Source: Paenibacillus xerothermodurans (lineage in GTDB: Bacteria > Bacillota > Bacilli > Paenibacillales > NBRC-103111). Taken from it: a stretch of DNA of 64,000 nt. Shown here in pieces: positions 43,945 to 56,930 of this stretch. Every line of letters starts with the position of its first letter. The stretch's first letter is position 1. A program made the position numbers and the translations under genes. The stretch covers positions 1 to 64,000 of the forward strand of contig NZ_NHRJ02000017.1 in NCBI RefSeq assembly GCF_002220865.2, read 5' to 3'. Under the pieces are notes generated by a model. The model ran no database searches, was not told the origin of the DNA, and saw only the letters and a program-made list of their open reading frames with translations.

Positions 43945-44262
43945 CTACCGTTTCAACGAGTTCATTTCATTGACATCGGCTGTCGCCCGATTACGATACC
44001 ATGCAATCAAAATTGCAACCCCTACAGCGGCCTCGGCCGCCGCCACCGTCATGCTGAACAGAGAAAAGATCTGACCGGACATCCCGGGTTGTACGCTGAA
44101 TTTGGAGAAGGCAACCAGATTTAGATTCACGGCGTTGAGCATCAGCTCGATGGATAACAGTACGATCACCGCATTCTTTTTGGACAAAGCCCCATACAGC
44201 CCTATACAAAACAAAATCGCTGCAAGCGTCAAATACGGAGTGGCCAATTCCATCCTGATCAA
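43945..44262 (-). CDS. nuoK: NADH-quinone oxidoreductase subunit K
   Basis: NuoK is a three-helix membrane subunit joining the proton path from the quinone site. The 105-residue protein has the Glu pair in [18 protein letters not shown] and [20 protein letters not shown]. It overlaps nuoJ by 4 bases (ATGA). Length and motifs are normal. Confidence 0.97.
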   Translation of the reverse strand: MIRMELATPYLTLAAILFCIGLYGALSKKNAVIVLLSIELMLNAVNLNLVAFSKFSVQPGMSGQIFSLFSMTVAAAEAAVGVAILIAWYRNRATADVNEMNSLKR

Positions 44263-44783
44263 TCCTCCTCTCGTTTGGCTACCACGATAGCACCGATAAA
44301 GGCCACCGTCAGCAGTACCGACATCAGCTCGAAAGGTATGACATGCTGGTTAAATAACAGCTTGCCTATCTCCATGGTATTATCCTGTGGGGCCTCAAAT
44401 TCCCCCGGGGATAAATTAACCGTTTGAATCGCATAGAACAGAATACCGAATAGTCCGGCCGCTCCGATAAAAAGCAATGTGTTATACACCGGACGCTTGG
44501 GCTCTTCCTCTTCTCCCTGATGCTTCGTCATCATGATCCCGAAAATCATTAGGATGGAAATGGCGCCGGCATATATCAACACTTGCACAAAGGCGACAAA
44601 CTCGGCATCCAGCAGCACATATAAGCCGGCCAAGCTGATAAACGCCACCGCGAGCGCCAGCACCATGTGGACAACTTTGGTGAAGCTGAGCATGAAGATG
44701 GAGCCGCCTATGGCGAGAAGGGCGAAGATGAAAAAGGTGACGTTTTCCCCGCTGGATAAGAAAGCTACGATGTTCGCCAGCAT
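44259..44783 (-). CDS. nuoJ: NADH-quinone oxidoreductase subunit J
   Basis: NuoJ has five membrane helices at the junction of the peripheral and membrane arms. The 174-residue protein contains [25 protein letters not shown] and [25 protein letters not shown], matching the NuoJ signature (the pi-bulge helix [10 protein letters not shown]). The last residues are charged (VAKREED). Start ATG 44783 is 2 bp after nuoI. Confidence 0.96.
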   Translation of the reverse strand: MLANIVAFLSSGENVTFFIFALLAIGGSIFMLSFTKVVHMVLALAVAFISLAGLYVLLDAEFVAFVQVLIYAGAISILMIFGIMMTKHQGEEEEPKRPVYNTLLFIGAAGLFGILFYAIQTVNLSPGEFEAPQDNTMEIGKLLFNQHVIPFELMSVLLTVAFIGAIVVAKREED

Positions 44784-44785
44784 GA

Positions 44786-45229
44786 TTATTTTGCCCCACC
44801 TTTCGGCAGAGCTGAATTGTTTTCCTTCCTGACGTTCACATTGTTGTCATTCAACCACTCTAGGTTTTTGAATAAATCATCCCGGCTGTACGCGCTTAAT
44901 TCGAAGTTGTTGGTCATCACAATGGCTTCGGTGGGGCACACTTCCGTACATAGATCACACAAAATGCATATCTCAAAGTTAATGTCATAAGTGTCGATGA
45001 CCTTACCTTTTTTCTCGGGGTCCGGGTTAGGCTTTCCGGTCAATGTAATACACTCCGTCGGACATATTCGAGCGCACTGGTTGCAAACTATACATTTGTC
45101 CGGATCAAAATGCTGTATTCCGCGGAAACGGTCAGGCATTTCAAGCGGAACGTCGGGGTAAGCGTAGGTGACTTTTTTCTGTGTCATGCTTTTCAGGGTT
45201 ACGCCCAGTCCTTTGACTATGCCTTTCAT
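44786..45229 (-). CDS. nuoI: NADH-quinone oxidoreductase subunit I, 8Fe-ferredoxin
   Basis: NuoI carries the two [4Fe-4S] clusters N6a and N6b that pass electrons to NuoB. The 147-residue protein has both CxxCxxCxxxCP motifs: CIVCNQCARICPTE and CILCDLCTEVCPTE. Its N-terminal helix lies on the membrane. ATG 45229, 24 bp after nuoH. Confidence 0.97.
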   Translation of the reverse strand: MKGIVKGLGVTLKSMTQKKVTYAYPDVPLEMPDRFRGIQHFDPDKCIVCNQCARICPTECITLTGKPNPDPEKKGKVIDTYDINFEICILCDLCTEVCPTEAIVMTNNFELSAYSRDDLFKNLEWLNDNNVNVRKENNSALPKGGAK

Positions 45230-45253
45230 GTCTTCTCACCCTTTCCAAGAGCA

Positions 45254-46285
45254 TTATTTGAGGAAATACACTGAAAGCATCGGTCCGACACTCATGTAGG
45301 CAGCGGTCACAAAAATGTTCACCAGGGCGAGCGGCAGCAGCACCTTCCACCCTAACCCCATCAACTGATCCACGCGTATACGCGGGAGAGTGGCGCGTAT
45401 CCAGAACAAGAAGAACACGATAGCCGAAAACTTCAATAAAAACCACACAATTCCCGGTATAAACTCTAGAAACGGAAACGGTGCATGCCATCCACCTAAG
45501 AACAAAGTGGTTGTCAGACCTGCGATAGCGAACACGTACACGTACTCTGCCAACATGAAGAAGGCGAATCGGAAGCCGCTGTACTCCACATGGTAGCCTG
45601 CGACTAGCTCGGACTCCGCTTCCGGCAAATCGAAAGGCGTCCGGTTCAATTCAGACACCCCTGCAATCACAAACACGACGAATCCGATGAGTTGAGGAAG
45701 GAAATTCCAGTGCCAGAACCCGCCTGCTTGTGCCTCGGCGATCACGTTGAGATTGAGGCTGCCCGTCATCATAATAACTCCGATCACAGATATCACAAGA
45801 GGTATTTCATAGCTGATCATCTGCGCAGCTGAGCGCATACCTCCTATTAGGGCATATTTGTTGTTCGACGCCCAGCCGCCTAATACGATGCCGATAGTAG
45901 ATATGCCTGACAACGCCACGTAGTACAGTAGACCAACGTCCATATCGGTGCTGAACAGCGTGCCGGTGAAAGGGATCACTGCGATGACTGCGAATGCCGG
46001 CACAAACGTGATCACGGGTGCTAAAATAAACAGTTCCTTCTCAGCCTTGTGCGGTATGGTGTCTTCTTTCAGCAGCAGCTTCAATACGTCCGCTACACTT
46101 TGTAAAAGTCCGAGCGGACCCACCCGATTGGGCCCAACCCGCAGCTGCATCCACCCAATGACCTTACGTTCAAAGTAGATCGCATACGTCACAAATCCCA
46201 GCACTACCATCAGTACGACGACGCCCCAGGCAAAAAAGATCGCAAAATTCGACCAAGTCAACTGCTGCTGCAATAAATCCGCCAT
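45254..46285 (-). CDS. nuoH: NADH-quinone oxidoreductase subunit H
   Basis: NuoH (ND1) forms the quinone entry chamber. The 343-residue protein has about eight membrane helices and the family stretches ERKVIGWMQLRVGPNRVGP, KLLLKEDTIPHKAEK, NRTPFDLPEAESELVAGYH and RIRVDQLMGLGWKVLLPLAL. The start ATG 46285 directly abuts the nuoD stop. Confidence 0.97.
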   Translation of the reverse strand: MADLLQQQLTWSNFAIFFAWGVVVLMVVLGFVTYAIYFERKVIGWMQLRVGPNRVGPLGLLQSVADVLKLLLKEDTIPHKAEKELFILAPVITFVPAFAVIAVIPFTGTLFSTDMDVGLLYYVALSGISTIGIVLGGWASNNKYALIGGMRSAAQMISYEIPLVISVIGVIMMTGSLNLNVIAEAQAGGFWHWNFLPQLIGFVVFVIAGVSELNRTPFDLPEAESELVAGYHVEYSGFRFAFFMLAEYVYVFAIAGLTTTLFLGGWHAPFPFLEFIPGIVWFLLKFSAIVFFLFWIRATLPRIRVDQLMGLGWKVLLPLALVNIFVTAAYMSVGPMLSVYFLK

Positions 46286-47386
46286 TTAGCAGTCCACCTC
46301 CCCGACCACAATATCAATGCCTCCGAGTATTGTAATCAGGTTGGTCATGGTTTCTCCAACCAGCAGCTTAGGGAGAATCTGTAAATTGACAAAGGAAGGC
46401 CTGCGGAATTTTAAACGGTAGGGTTTATCCTTACCCTTGGACACAATGTAGCAGCCGATTTCGCCGCGAGGCGATTCAACACGTGCGTATACTTCACCTT
46501 CCGGTGCACGCAGCACACGCGGCACTTTCCCCATCGTCTCGCCTTCGGCCGGAAACTGTTCCACCGCCTGCTCCAGGATGCGCAGTGACTGTCTCATCTC
46601 TTCGAATCGTAACAGGTAGCGGTCATAGCAGTCGCCATTGACGCCAGTCGGCACATCAAACTCGAACCGCTCATACAGACTATACGGTTGGTCCTTCCTG
46701 ATATCCCATTGCACGCCCGTGCAGCGGAGGTTGGCACCACTCAGCCCGTATGCGATGGCCGTTTCCGCGTCGTATTTCCCCACTCCCTTGATACGGGCGA
46801 GGAAGATTTCATTACCGCTCACCAAGTCCCCGTACTCGTCTAATCTAGCCCTCATATGTGGAATAAACTGGCGGACTTTTTCTATCCAGCCTTCCGGTGC
46901 GTCCCACTTCACCCCGCCCACTCGCATATAGTTATATGTTAAACGTGCGCCGCACAGCTCATTGAATAAATTAATTATGATTTCACGGTCGCGGAATGCG
47001 AATAAAAACGGACTCATAGCACCGATATCTAACAAATAGGTGCCCCACCACACCAAGTGGCTTGCCACACGCTGCAGCTCCATCACTATGACCCTCAAAA
47101 ATTCAGCTCGCTCCGGTATTTCCAACCCCACCAGTTTTTCCACCGCATGAACCAGAACGTAATTGTTTGTCATGGCCGACACATAATCCATCCGGTCGGT
47201 GTATGGAATGATCTGAGTATAATTTAGATTTTCCGCTAGCTTTTCCGTGCCCCTATGTAAATAACCCATAACCGGATCGGCATGCGTAATGATTTCACCA
47301 TCGAGCTTGACCACGACTCTAAATACGCCATGGGTACTCGGATGCTGAGGGCCTACGTTCAACAGCAGTTCTTCCGTTCTAATCAA
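46286..47386 (-). CDS. nuoD: NADH-quinone oxidoreductase subunit D
   Basis: NuoD (49-kDa) lines the quinone pocket with NuoB. The 366-residue protein has NVGPQHPSTHGVFRVVVKLDGE, the HRGTEKLAEN loop (His and Tyr region at residues about 45-90), and the end NLITILGGIDIVVGEVDC with the terminal Cys/Arg region typical for the family. Start ATG 47386. It follows nuoC by 6 bp, all in one operon. Confidence 0.97.
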   Translation of the reverse strand: MIRTEELLLNVGPQHPSTHGVFRVVVKLDGEIITHADPVMGYLHRGTEKLAENLNYTQIIPYTDRMDYVSAMTNNYVLVHAVEKLVGLEIPERAEFLRVIVMELQRVASHLVWWGTYLLDIGAMSPFLFAFRDREIIINLFNELCGARLTYNYMRVGGVKWDAPEGWIEKVRQFIPHMRARLDEYGDLVSGNEIFLARIKGVGKYDAETAIAYGLSGANLRCTGVQWDIRKDQPYSLYERFEFDVPTGVNGDCYDRYLLRFEEMRQSLRILEQAVEQFPAEGETMGKVPRVLRAPEGEVYARVESPRGEIGCYIVSKGKDKPYRLKFRRPSFVNLQILPKLLVGETMTNLITILGGIDIVVGEVDC

Positions 47387-47392
47387 GACACT

Positions 47393-48190
47393 CTACACCT
47401 CCGGGTCAAGCGGTTGATAGTCCTTGCGCAATGGATGACCAACCCAATCATCGGACATCATGATTCTTCTCAAATCCGGATGTCCCGGGAAGTCGATGCC
47501 AAGCAGATCGTATATTTCGCGTTCATTCCAGTTTGCTGTAGGCCAAACCGGGGTCACGGAAGGCACGGAGGCAGCTTCACGTTCCGTTTTCACCTTTACA
47601 CAAAGTTCGTGCTTGCTCACTAATGACAGCAGGTGGTAAACCACTTCCATGTGTGTTTCGTAGTCGACGCCCGACACGTTGCGCAAATAGTTGAACTGCA
47701 ACTCGCTATGGTCCTTCAACAGCTCGGCCGCTGCCAGCCATTTGCTGTTTTCAAGAATCACACACGGCAAATGTGCGTCTTTCTCGTTGATAAAAGCGTC
47801 TTCCACACAATCCTCGCCTAATGATTCCCTCAGCAGCTTTACAAAATAATCGAGTCGCGGCTGGAGCGGAGATGGCTCTTTAGGGGCAGCGTCCTCCGCC
47901 TCCTCGCTCTTCTTCGCCCTCGCATTGGCACGTGCGGCACGGGCCTCGGCAGCGGCCTTAGCTTTGGCTTCCTTTTCCGCGTCGCTGCGCGATGCTCCCG
48001 CTGGCGATGCTTGTGCTCCGGTTGGTACGGACGAGCTGGCACTAGTGGGCGAAGAGGCTTTTTGCGTAGCAGGGGATGGTTCTTTGCCGGTAATGGCCGG
48101 CGATGCTTGCTCTTCCGTTGCTGTTGCTTGTTCTTCAGTTGGAGATGGTACCGCCGCCTGTGATGTGTCTTTGCGGTTATCATCGCTCAT
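47393..48190 (-). CDS. nuoC: NADH-quinone oxidoreductase subunit C with low-complexity N-terminal extension
   Basis: NuoC (30-kDa) helps shape the peripheral arm. The family domain occupies residues about 115-265 ([64 protein letters not shown]). Before it lies an extension of about 105 residues made of Ala, Pro, Ser, Thr, Glu and Lys (many ASP, PSP and EEQA repeats, followed by an AARA/AKAAAEA stretch). The extension is probably disordered and is uncommon in length. Start ATG 48190 overlaps nuoB by 4 bases. Confidence 0.93.
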   Translation of the reverse strand: MSDDNRKDTSQAAVPSPTEEQATATEEQASPAITGKEPSPATQKASSPTSASSSVPTGAQASPAGASRSDAEKEAKAKAAAEARAARANARAKKSEEAEDAAPKEPSPLQPRLDYFVKLLRESLGEDCVEDAFINEKDAHLPCVILENSKWLAAAELLKDHSELQFNYLRNVSGVDYETHMEVVYHLLSLVSKHELCVKVKTEREAASVPSVTPVWPTANWNEREIYDLLGIDFPGHPDLRRIMMSDDWVGHPLRKDYQPLDPEV

Positions 48191-48705
48191 CGGTTCGTCA
48201 CCTGCTTACCGGTTTTAGCTTCATAACGAATTTTTTCCTGGAGCTTGTTGATCCCATAGATGAGTGCAGCAGGATTCGGTGGACAACCCGGGATATATAC
48301 GTCGACAGGCACGACCTGATCCACACCTTTTACAACCGCGTAAGACTTCACGTATGGGCCGCCTGCGGTGGCACAGGAACCCATGGCGATCACCCACTTC
48401 GGCTCGGGCATCTGATCGTACAAACGGCGCAGCAGGGGAGCCATCTTCTTTGTCACCGTACCGGCAACGATCATTACATCCGATTGACGTGGTGACGTTC
48501 TGAATATTACGCCGAACCGGTCCAAATCATAATGTGAAGCCCCGGTTCCCATCATTTCGATCGCACAGCACGCCAAACCAAAGGTCAGCGGCCACAAAGA
48601 GTTGCTTCTCGCCCAAGCCTTGACCTGTTCCAGCGTAGTCATAAATACGTTGCGCTCAAGCTCCCGTCTGTCTGCCAGTGCGATTGACTCTAAATTGAGG
48701 TCCAT
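48187..48705 (-). CDS. nuoB: NADH-quinone oxidoreductase subunit B
   Basis: NuoB holds cluster N2, the last iron-sulfur centre before quinone. The 172-residue protein carries the four-Cys set: adjacent Cys in [10 protein letters not shown], Cys in GSCATAGG and [16 protein letters not shown] 48705 follows AGAAGGTG at a normal distance and overlaps nuoA by 16 bp. Confidence 0.97.
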   Translation of the reverse strand: MDLNLESIALADRRELERNVFMTTLEQVKAWARSNSLWPLTFGLACCAIEMMGTGASHYDLDRFGVIFRTSPRQSDVMIVAGTVTKKMAPLLRRLYDQMPEPKWVIAMGSCATAGGPYVKSYAVVKGVDQVVPVDVYIPGCPPNPAALIYGINKLQEKIRYEAKTGKQVTNR

Positions 48706-49055
48706 TGCAGCACCTTCTTTTTCCAGGCATATATTAATCCGACTAACAGTAATCCGATGAAAATACACATTTCAACAAGCGCAAACAAGCCTAATTGCTT
48801 ATACGCAACGGCCCACGGATACAAAAATACAGTTTCTACATCAAAAATGACGAACATCAGTGCAAACAGATAATAACGGATATTGAACCGTACATGGCTT
48901 TCACCGACCGGTTCGTTTCCGCTTTCATAAGTGGTGTACTTCTCTTCCACCGGCTTGTGGGGACGAAGTAACCGGCCTGCCGTCAGCGCTACAATCGGAA
49001 GCAGTACCCCAAGGATCAGAAAAATGGATACGACCACGTAACTGTTGATGTACAT
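48690..49055 (-). CDS. nuoA: NADH-quinone oxidoreductase subunit A
   Basis: NuoA (ND3) has three membrane helices with a mobile loop near the quinone site. The 121-residue protein has [44 protein letters not shown] 49055 ([10 protein letters not shown]) gives a normal length; an earlier ATG at 49106 lacks a good ribosome site. The upstream 180-bp leader runs from the promoter at 49269-49241. Confidence 0.96.
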   Translation of the reverse strand: MYINSYVVVSIFLILGVLLPIVALTAGRLLRPHKPVEEKYTTYESGNEPVGESHVRFNIRYYLFALMFVIFDVETVFLYPWAVAYKQLGLFALVEMCIFIGLLLVGLIYAWKKKVLQWTSI

Positions 49056-49240
49056 CGTAAACGAATCGCCTCCCACAATGATAAAGGTTCCTTCCAGGTG
49101 CGCCATGTGATGATGGGTTCACGTTGTGAGGGTCTCGTTCATGAAAGCTTGTAAGCGTACTCAAGTGATCATTTCTGAGGCCGTCCATATATAAAGAAAC
49201 CTGATCGATCACATAACTTACACTCATTAATGCTCAGACA

Positions 49241-49269
49241 ATTATATCAAATGGCTGGTTAAGTGTCTA
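49241..49269 (-). promoter_or_regulatory. Sigma-A promoter of the nuo operon with extended -10
   Basis: TAGACA (49269-49264), 17 bases, TGATATAAT (49249-49241; TGnTATAAT extended -10). The mRNA would start near 49234, a leader of about 180 nt before nuoA. It lies right after the atp terminator. Confidence 0.78.
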
Positions 49270-49284
49270 ATATTTTCCTGCAAC

Positions 49285-49314
49285 AAAAAAAGCGAAAGAA
49301 CCAGGTTCCTCCGC
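49285..49314 (-). terminator. Terminator of the atp operon
   Basis: GCGGAGGA (49314-49307) pairs with TCTTTCGC (49299-49292, two G-U pairs), then TTTTTTT. It lies about 20 bp after the atpC stop. Confidence 0.85.
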
Positions 49315-49334
49315 CATTTTTTGCAGATAAAAGA

Positions 49335-49736
49335 CTATTTTCTTCCGAATACTTCGATGCGATTGATCGCCCGCTGCAGTGCCAGTTCTGCACGTTTGGC
49401 GTCAAATTCGCGTTTCTTAGAAGCAAGGCGCTCTTCAGCGCGCGCCTTAGCTTGCTTCGCACGTTCAATATCTATTTGCTCCGGCAGCTCGGCACTTTCC
49501 GCCAAAATAACCACTTTGTCTTTGCGGACTTCCATAAAACCGCCGTTCACCGCGATGTATTCATCCGTACGGTTCTTTTTCACGGTGACTGGGGCTACTT
49601 TCAATGGAGTAACCAAAGGAATGTGATTCGGCAGAATACCAAGCTCACCTTCTGTGCCTTTCACGATAATCATGTCCACTTCCTCAGCGTACACTTTACG
49701 TTCAGGCGTAACAATTTCCAATAGGAAAGTACTCAC
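49335..49736 (-). CDS. atpC: ATP synthase epsilon subunit
   Basis: The 133-residue epsilon subunit sits in the F1 stalk and inhibits ATP hydrolysis. It has the beta sandwich (FLLEIVTPERKVYAEEVDMIIV, EGELGILPNHIPLVTPL, YIAVNGGFMEVRKDKV) and a C-terminal two-helix part (RAKQAKARAEERLASKKREF). GTG 49736 follows AGGAGG; it begins 173 bp after the atpD stop, in a gap where I see only a short imperfect hairpin. Confidence 0.96.
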   Translation of the reverse strand: MSTFLLEIVTPERKVYAEEVDMIIVKGTEGELGILPNHIPLVTPLKVAPVTVKKNRTDEYIAVNGGFMEVRKDKVVILAESAELPEQIDIERAKQAKARAEERLASKKREFDAKRAELALQRAINRIEVFGRK

Positions 49737-49908
49737 TTGGACTCCTCCTAAAAGTTTGCTGCGCAAACCCACTTTGTAATCATTGTTTGAGGCTTCCCTC
49801 GAGGTATGCCGTCAGACAATGAGTCGCTGAGTTCGTCGGGGCAAACTCCACTTCGTACGTTGTATGAGCTTACCGGAGTAAGCCCATTTGTGAAGGCGTC
49901 GTTCTGTA

Positions 49909-51336
<1,428 letters not shown>

Positions 51337-51355
51337 CTATGAACCATACGAAACA

Positions 51356-52213
51356 TTATCCTTGTGCGTTTGCACCAGCCACGATCTCGGAAATCTCTTG
51401 CGTGATACTGGCCTGACGCGCCCGGTTATATGATAATGTCAATCCATTGATCATCTTTGTCGCGTTTTTCGTAGCATTGTTCATCGCCGTCATTCTAGCT
51501 CCGAACTCACTCGCTTTTCCTTCCAAAACCGCACTATAAACTAGCGTTTCAGCATACTTAGGCAGAAGCACTTCCAGTACGCCCTCCGGTGAAGGCTCAT
51601 ACTCATAATTAGCTGCTGCCGTGCCGCCAATGTCCTCCATTGGCAATAACTGCTTAACGGTAGGAATTTGGGAGATGGCATTCATAAATCTGTTGTATAC
51701 CAGATACAGCCGATCATATGAACCTAGTTCATAGTTTTTTACCGCTGCAGCGGCAACCGCTTTGATATCAGAAAAAGACGGCGAATCGGAAAGCCCCGTA
51801 ACTTCTTCAACTATCTCAATATTACGCTTGCGGAAAAAATCTCTTCCCTTACGGCCGATCACAAAGACTGCATACTCGTTCGGCGAGCTATGCTTTTCTT
51901 TGATCTCCGCCATCACCTTGCGCAGTACGTTAGCGTTGTAACCGCCGGCTAGACCACGATCAGAAGTCACTACCAAGTAAGCCGTTTTCTTGATCTCACG
52001 CTTCTGCAGCATTGGGTGCTTCACGCCTTTGGTGCCTGCTGCAATGCTGGCGACCACTTCCTTCAGCTTATCCGCGTACGGACGCGCTGCTTCAGCAGCC
52101 ATCTGTGCTCTTCTAAGTCTCGACGCAGCAACCATTTCCATCGCTTTTGTGATCTGCTTGGTGTTTTGTTTGGATTTGATCTCCCGCTTAATTTCGCGCA
52201 TACTTTTTGCCAT
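51356..52213 (-). CDS. atpG: ATP synthase gamma subunit
   Basis: Gamma is the rotor shaft in F1. The 285-residue protein has paired N- and C-terminal coiled-coil helices (MREIKREIKSKQNTKQITKAMEMV and NNATKNATKMINGLTLSYNRARQASITQEI) and the VVTSDRGLAGGYNANV loop. ATG 52213 is chosen, 9 bases after AGAGAGGTG, over GTG 52225. The 159-bp gap to atpA holds a 7-bp hairpin. Confidence 0.96.
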   Translation of the reverse strand: MAKSMREIKREIKSKQNTKQITKAMEMVAASRLRRAQMAAEAARPYADKLKEVVASIAAGTKGVKHPMLQKREIKKTAYLVVTSDRGLAGGYNANVLRKVMAEIKEKHSSPNEYAVFVIGRKGRDFFRKRNIEIVEEVTGLSDSPSFSDIKAVAAAAVKNYELGSYDRLYLVYNRFMNAISQIPTVKQLLPMEDIGGTAAANYEYEPSPEGVLEVLLPKYAETLVYSAVLEGKASEFGARMTAMNNATKNATKMINGLTLSYNRARQASITQEISEIVAGANAQG

Positions 52214-52318
52214 CTGCTTGCTCACCTCTCTCTCGAAGCCTTCCCTAAGGAACAGCTTTCACTCGAAAAGCCTTGTGTTCACATTCCACACGGATGCCCG
52301 TGCCAGTCATGCCATCAG

Positions 52319-52338
52319 GCTGCTCCGTAAAGAGCAGC
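52319..52338 (-). repeat. Intercistronic hairpin between atpA and atpG
   Basis: GCTGCTC (52319-52325) and GAGCAGC (52332-52338) with a 6-base loop. No T tract follows, so it is more likely an mRNA-stability or translation element than a terminator. Confidence 0.5.
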
Positions 52339-52371
52339 TAGAGGCATTCTTCGTTTCCCGTACAATATTAT

Positions 52372-53892
<1,521 letters not shown>

Positions 53893-53902
53893 TCACCCCT
53901 AT

Positions 53903-54454
53903 CTACAGTGCTTGAGTTTGATTCAAAGATTTGTGCAGGCGCTCAAGTTTACCCGCCAAGCTGCCGTCATACAAACGGTCGCCTATACGTACTTGAATGC
54001 CTCCGAGTAAGTTTTTATCAAGAACCGATTCCAAACGAATTTGTTTGCCTGTCAATTGACTGAAGGTGGTTCTAATGTTTTCCAATTCCGCCTCAGTCAA
54101 CTCGACTGCCGTGTACACGGTTGCGTTAGCCAAACCCAGTGCATCACTGGCAATCTTCGTATAAGCTTTCGCTACTGCTTCTAGCGATTCTTCTCTTCTT
54201 CTTTCGATCAAAAGCCCGATAGTATTGAGCACCGGCTCTGAAATTTGGGATGCAAAGATTTGCTTGATCAGCCCGATTTTCACATCTGCCCCGATTCCCG
54301 GATGTCTAATCAGCTTATACAAATCCGCATGATCGTGTATTGCGGAAATGGTGGAGGCAAGCTCCTGCTCAATTTGAACAATCCGGTTTTGATCGCGGGC
54401 TACCTCAAACAGTGCCTGCGCGTATCTTTTAGCTGCAATTGTGTCCTGGCTCAT
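53903..54454 (-). CDS. atpH: ATP synthase delta subunit
   Basis: The 183-residue delta subunit joins F1 to the peripheral stalk. It shows IAAKRYAQALFEVARDQNR at the start and RLESVLDKNLLGGIQVRIGDRLYDGSLAGKLERL near the end, matching the OSCP/delta family. It overlaps atpF by 4 bases (ATGA), which couples their translation. Confidence 0.96.
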   Translation of the reverse strand: MSQDTIAAKRYAQALFEVARDQNRIVQIEQELASTISAIHDHADLYKLIRHPGIGADVKIGLIKQIFASQISEPVLNTIGLLIERRREESLEAVAKAYTKIASDALGLANATVYTAVELTEAELENIRTTFSQLTGKQIRLESVLDKNLLGGIQVRIGDRLYDGSLAGKLERLHKSLNQTQAL

Positions 54455-54936
54455 CGATTGCCCCCTACTTCTTTCAGGTAGTGTTCAACCAATTGCTCCT
54501 GAGATTTTTCGTCGACTTGCTTCTCGATAATCTTGGAAGCGATCATTACGGACATCGCACTCACTTGATTACGCAGAGCTGCGACAGCCTTGTTCTTTTC
54601 GTTATCGATATCTTTAAGCGCTTCGTCTTTTAAACGAGCCGCCTCTGATTTAGCCAGATCAACGATTTCCTCGCCTTGCTTGCTGCTTGTTTTGCGAGCT
54701 TGTTCAATAATGTCTTGCGCTTCTTTACGCACCGCCTGCAAAGCCTGCTGCTGTTCAGCCATCAACTTCTCAGCCTCGCGGCGGTTTTGCTCAGTGCTAG
54801 TAATTTGATCAGACAGCATGCGTCTGCGCTCTTCCATAATCTTAAACAGAGGCCCAAAAGCATATTTATTCAATAGCAAGTACAACGCGAAAAAAGATAC
54901 GATCGTAAACACAAACGATTCCCAATGCCAATCCAT
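54451..54936 (-). CDS. atpF: ATP synthase b subunit
   Basis: The 161-residue b subunit has one N-terminal membrane helix (FVFTIVSFFALYLLLNKYAF) followed by a long Ala/Glu/Lys coiled coil (EAEKLMAEQQQALQAVRKEAQ) and the delta-binding end (EKQVDEKSQEQLVEHYLKEV). It forms the peripheral stalk. Start ATG 54936. Confidence 0.96.
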   Translation of the reverse strand: MDWHWESFVFTIVSFFALYLLLNKYAFGPLFKIMEERRRMLSDQITSTEQNRREAEKLMAEQQQALQAVRKEAQDIIEQARKTSSKQGEEIVDLAKSEAARLKDEALKDIDNEKNKAVAALRNQVSAMSVMIASKIIEKQVDEKSQEQLVEHYLKEVGGNR

Positions 54937-55020
54937 CTAAGCCACTCCTTTCAGTGATTTCAGGCAAAACGAAGGCGTGGATGGCTTAGGCCTTCCGCGC
55001 CAAACCTAATCGTCATGGAA

Positions 55021-56129
<1,109 letters not shown>

Positions 56130-56154
56130 TAGATAATTCCCCCCTTTCCATGCA

Positions 56155-56517
56155 CTAAGGATTTCTTTTATTTAACATAAAACCCATGAAAAGTGTTACC
56201 ACTTGCACGAAAAACATGCCGATAATGGTAAAAACGAGATTGAAGTGATGAGGCAACTTTAACGCAATCATTACCCCAATAATTGCCATACACATCCTGG
56301 ACAATGTCCCTAAATTAACCCGCCTACCGGTCTGTTCAGTCCGGGATAGCGCTTCAATTTTGAGAAGCAGCATCCAACCATTCACCAGGCTGATCACCAT
56401 GCCCAGCATGAATCCGGCCGTGTACGTCCGATATGCCGGCATGAGGATCCAGACAACAAGCAGGGCAGAAAGAAACAACAGTGCGGCTCGTACGATGGGC
56501 TTTACCTGGTCACTCAT
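56155..56517 (-). CDS. atpI: ATP synthase protein I (AtpI)
   Basis: The 120-residue protein has four membrane helices (ALLFLSALLVVWILM, YTAGFMLGMVISLVNGWMLL, MCMAIIGVMIALKL, NLVFTIIGMFFVQVVTLFMG). AtpI helps assemble the c-ring in some bacteria and works with AtpZ. ATG 56517 overlaps the atpZ stop by one base (TAATG). Confidence 0.9.
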   Translation of the reverse strand: MSDQVKPIVRAALLFLSALLVVWILMPAYRTYTAGFMLGMVISLVNGWMLLLKIEALSRTEQTGRRVNLGTLSRMCMAIIGVMIALKLPHHFNLVFTIIGMFFVQVVTLFMGFMLNKRNP

Positions 56518-56750
56518 TATTCCCGTTTGTCCTCCAGAAATTTTTTCAGTACCAGTATGATTGTCACAATACCGATCACAAATCCAACCAGTACGCCGCC
56601 AATCATCCAAGCCTTCACATCACCAAACCGACTGCCTAACCATCTACCTACCAGATATCCTATTCCTGTGCATGCAACGATGTCTATGCCTAACGCACTG
56701 ACCAAAGCAGCCGCACGCCAAGGTTGATTGTATGGATCCTTCTCATTCAT
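56517..56750 (-). CDS. atpZ: AtpZ/AtpI family small membrane protein
   Basis: The 77-residue protein has two membrane helices (AAALVSALGIDIVACTGIGYLVG and AWMIGGVLVGFVIGIVTIILVL) and a charged end (KKFLEDKRE), the pattern of the AtpZ family found as the first gene of Firmicute atp operons. It has been linked to Mg or Ca transport for the synthase. ATG 56750 follows GAGAAGG-like bases; the atp promoter lies just upstream. Confidence 0.88.
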   Translation of the reverse strand: MNEKDPYNQPWRAAALVSALGIDIVACTGIGYLVGRWLGSRFGDVKAWMIGGVLVGFVIGIVTIILVLKKFLEDKRE

Positions 56751-56776
56751 GGACTACACCCTAACAATCCTTATTT

Positions 56777-56806
56777 ATTTTATCTAACGTGGGCTCCATT
56801 TGTCAA
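56777..56806 (-). promoter_or_regulatory. Sigma-A promoter of the atp operon
   Basis: TTGACA (56806-56801), 18 bases, TAAAAT (56782-56777). The start near 56770 lies 20 bp before the atpZ ATG. Confidence 0.72.
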
Positions 56807-56930
56807 TTAACATGCGTGACGTTTTTTTTGGTAATAAAGTTAGAAAAACCTTGTAATATCAACGTTTTCCGGGCGTTCAAACCAAACAGTATAACTGTAC
56901 GCTGTGAACTTTGTCATAGGATTGTCACGG

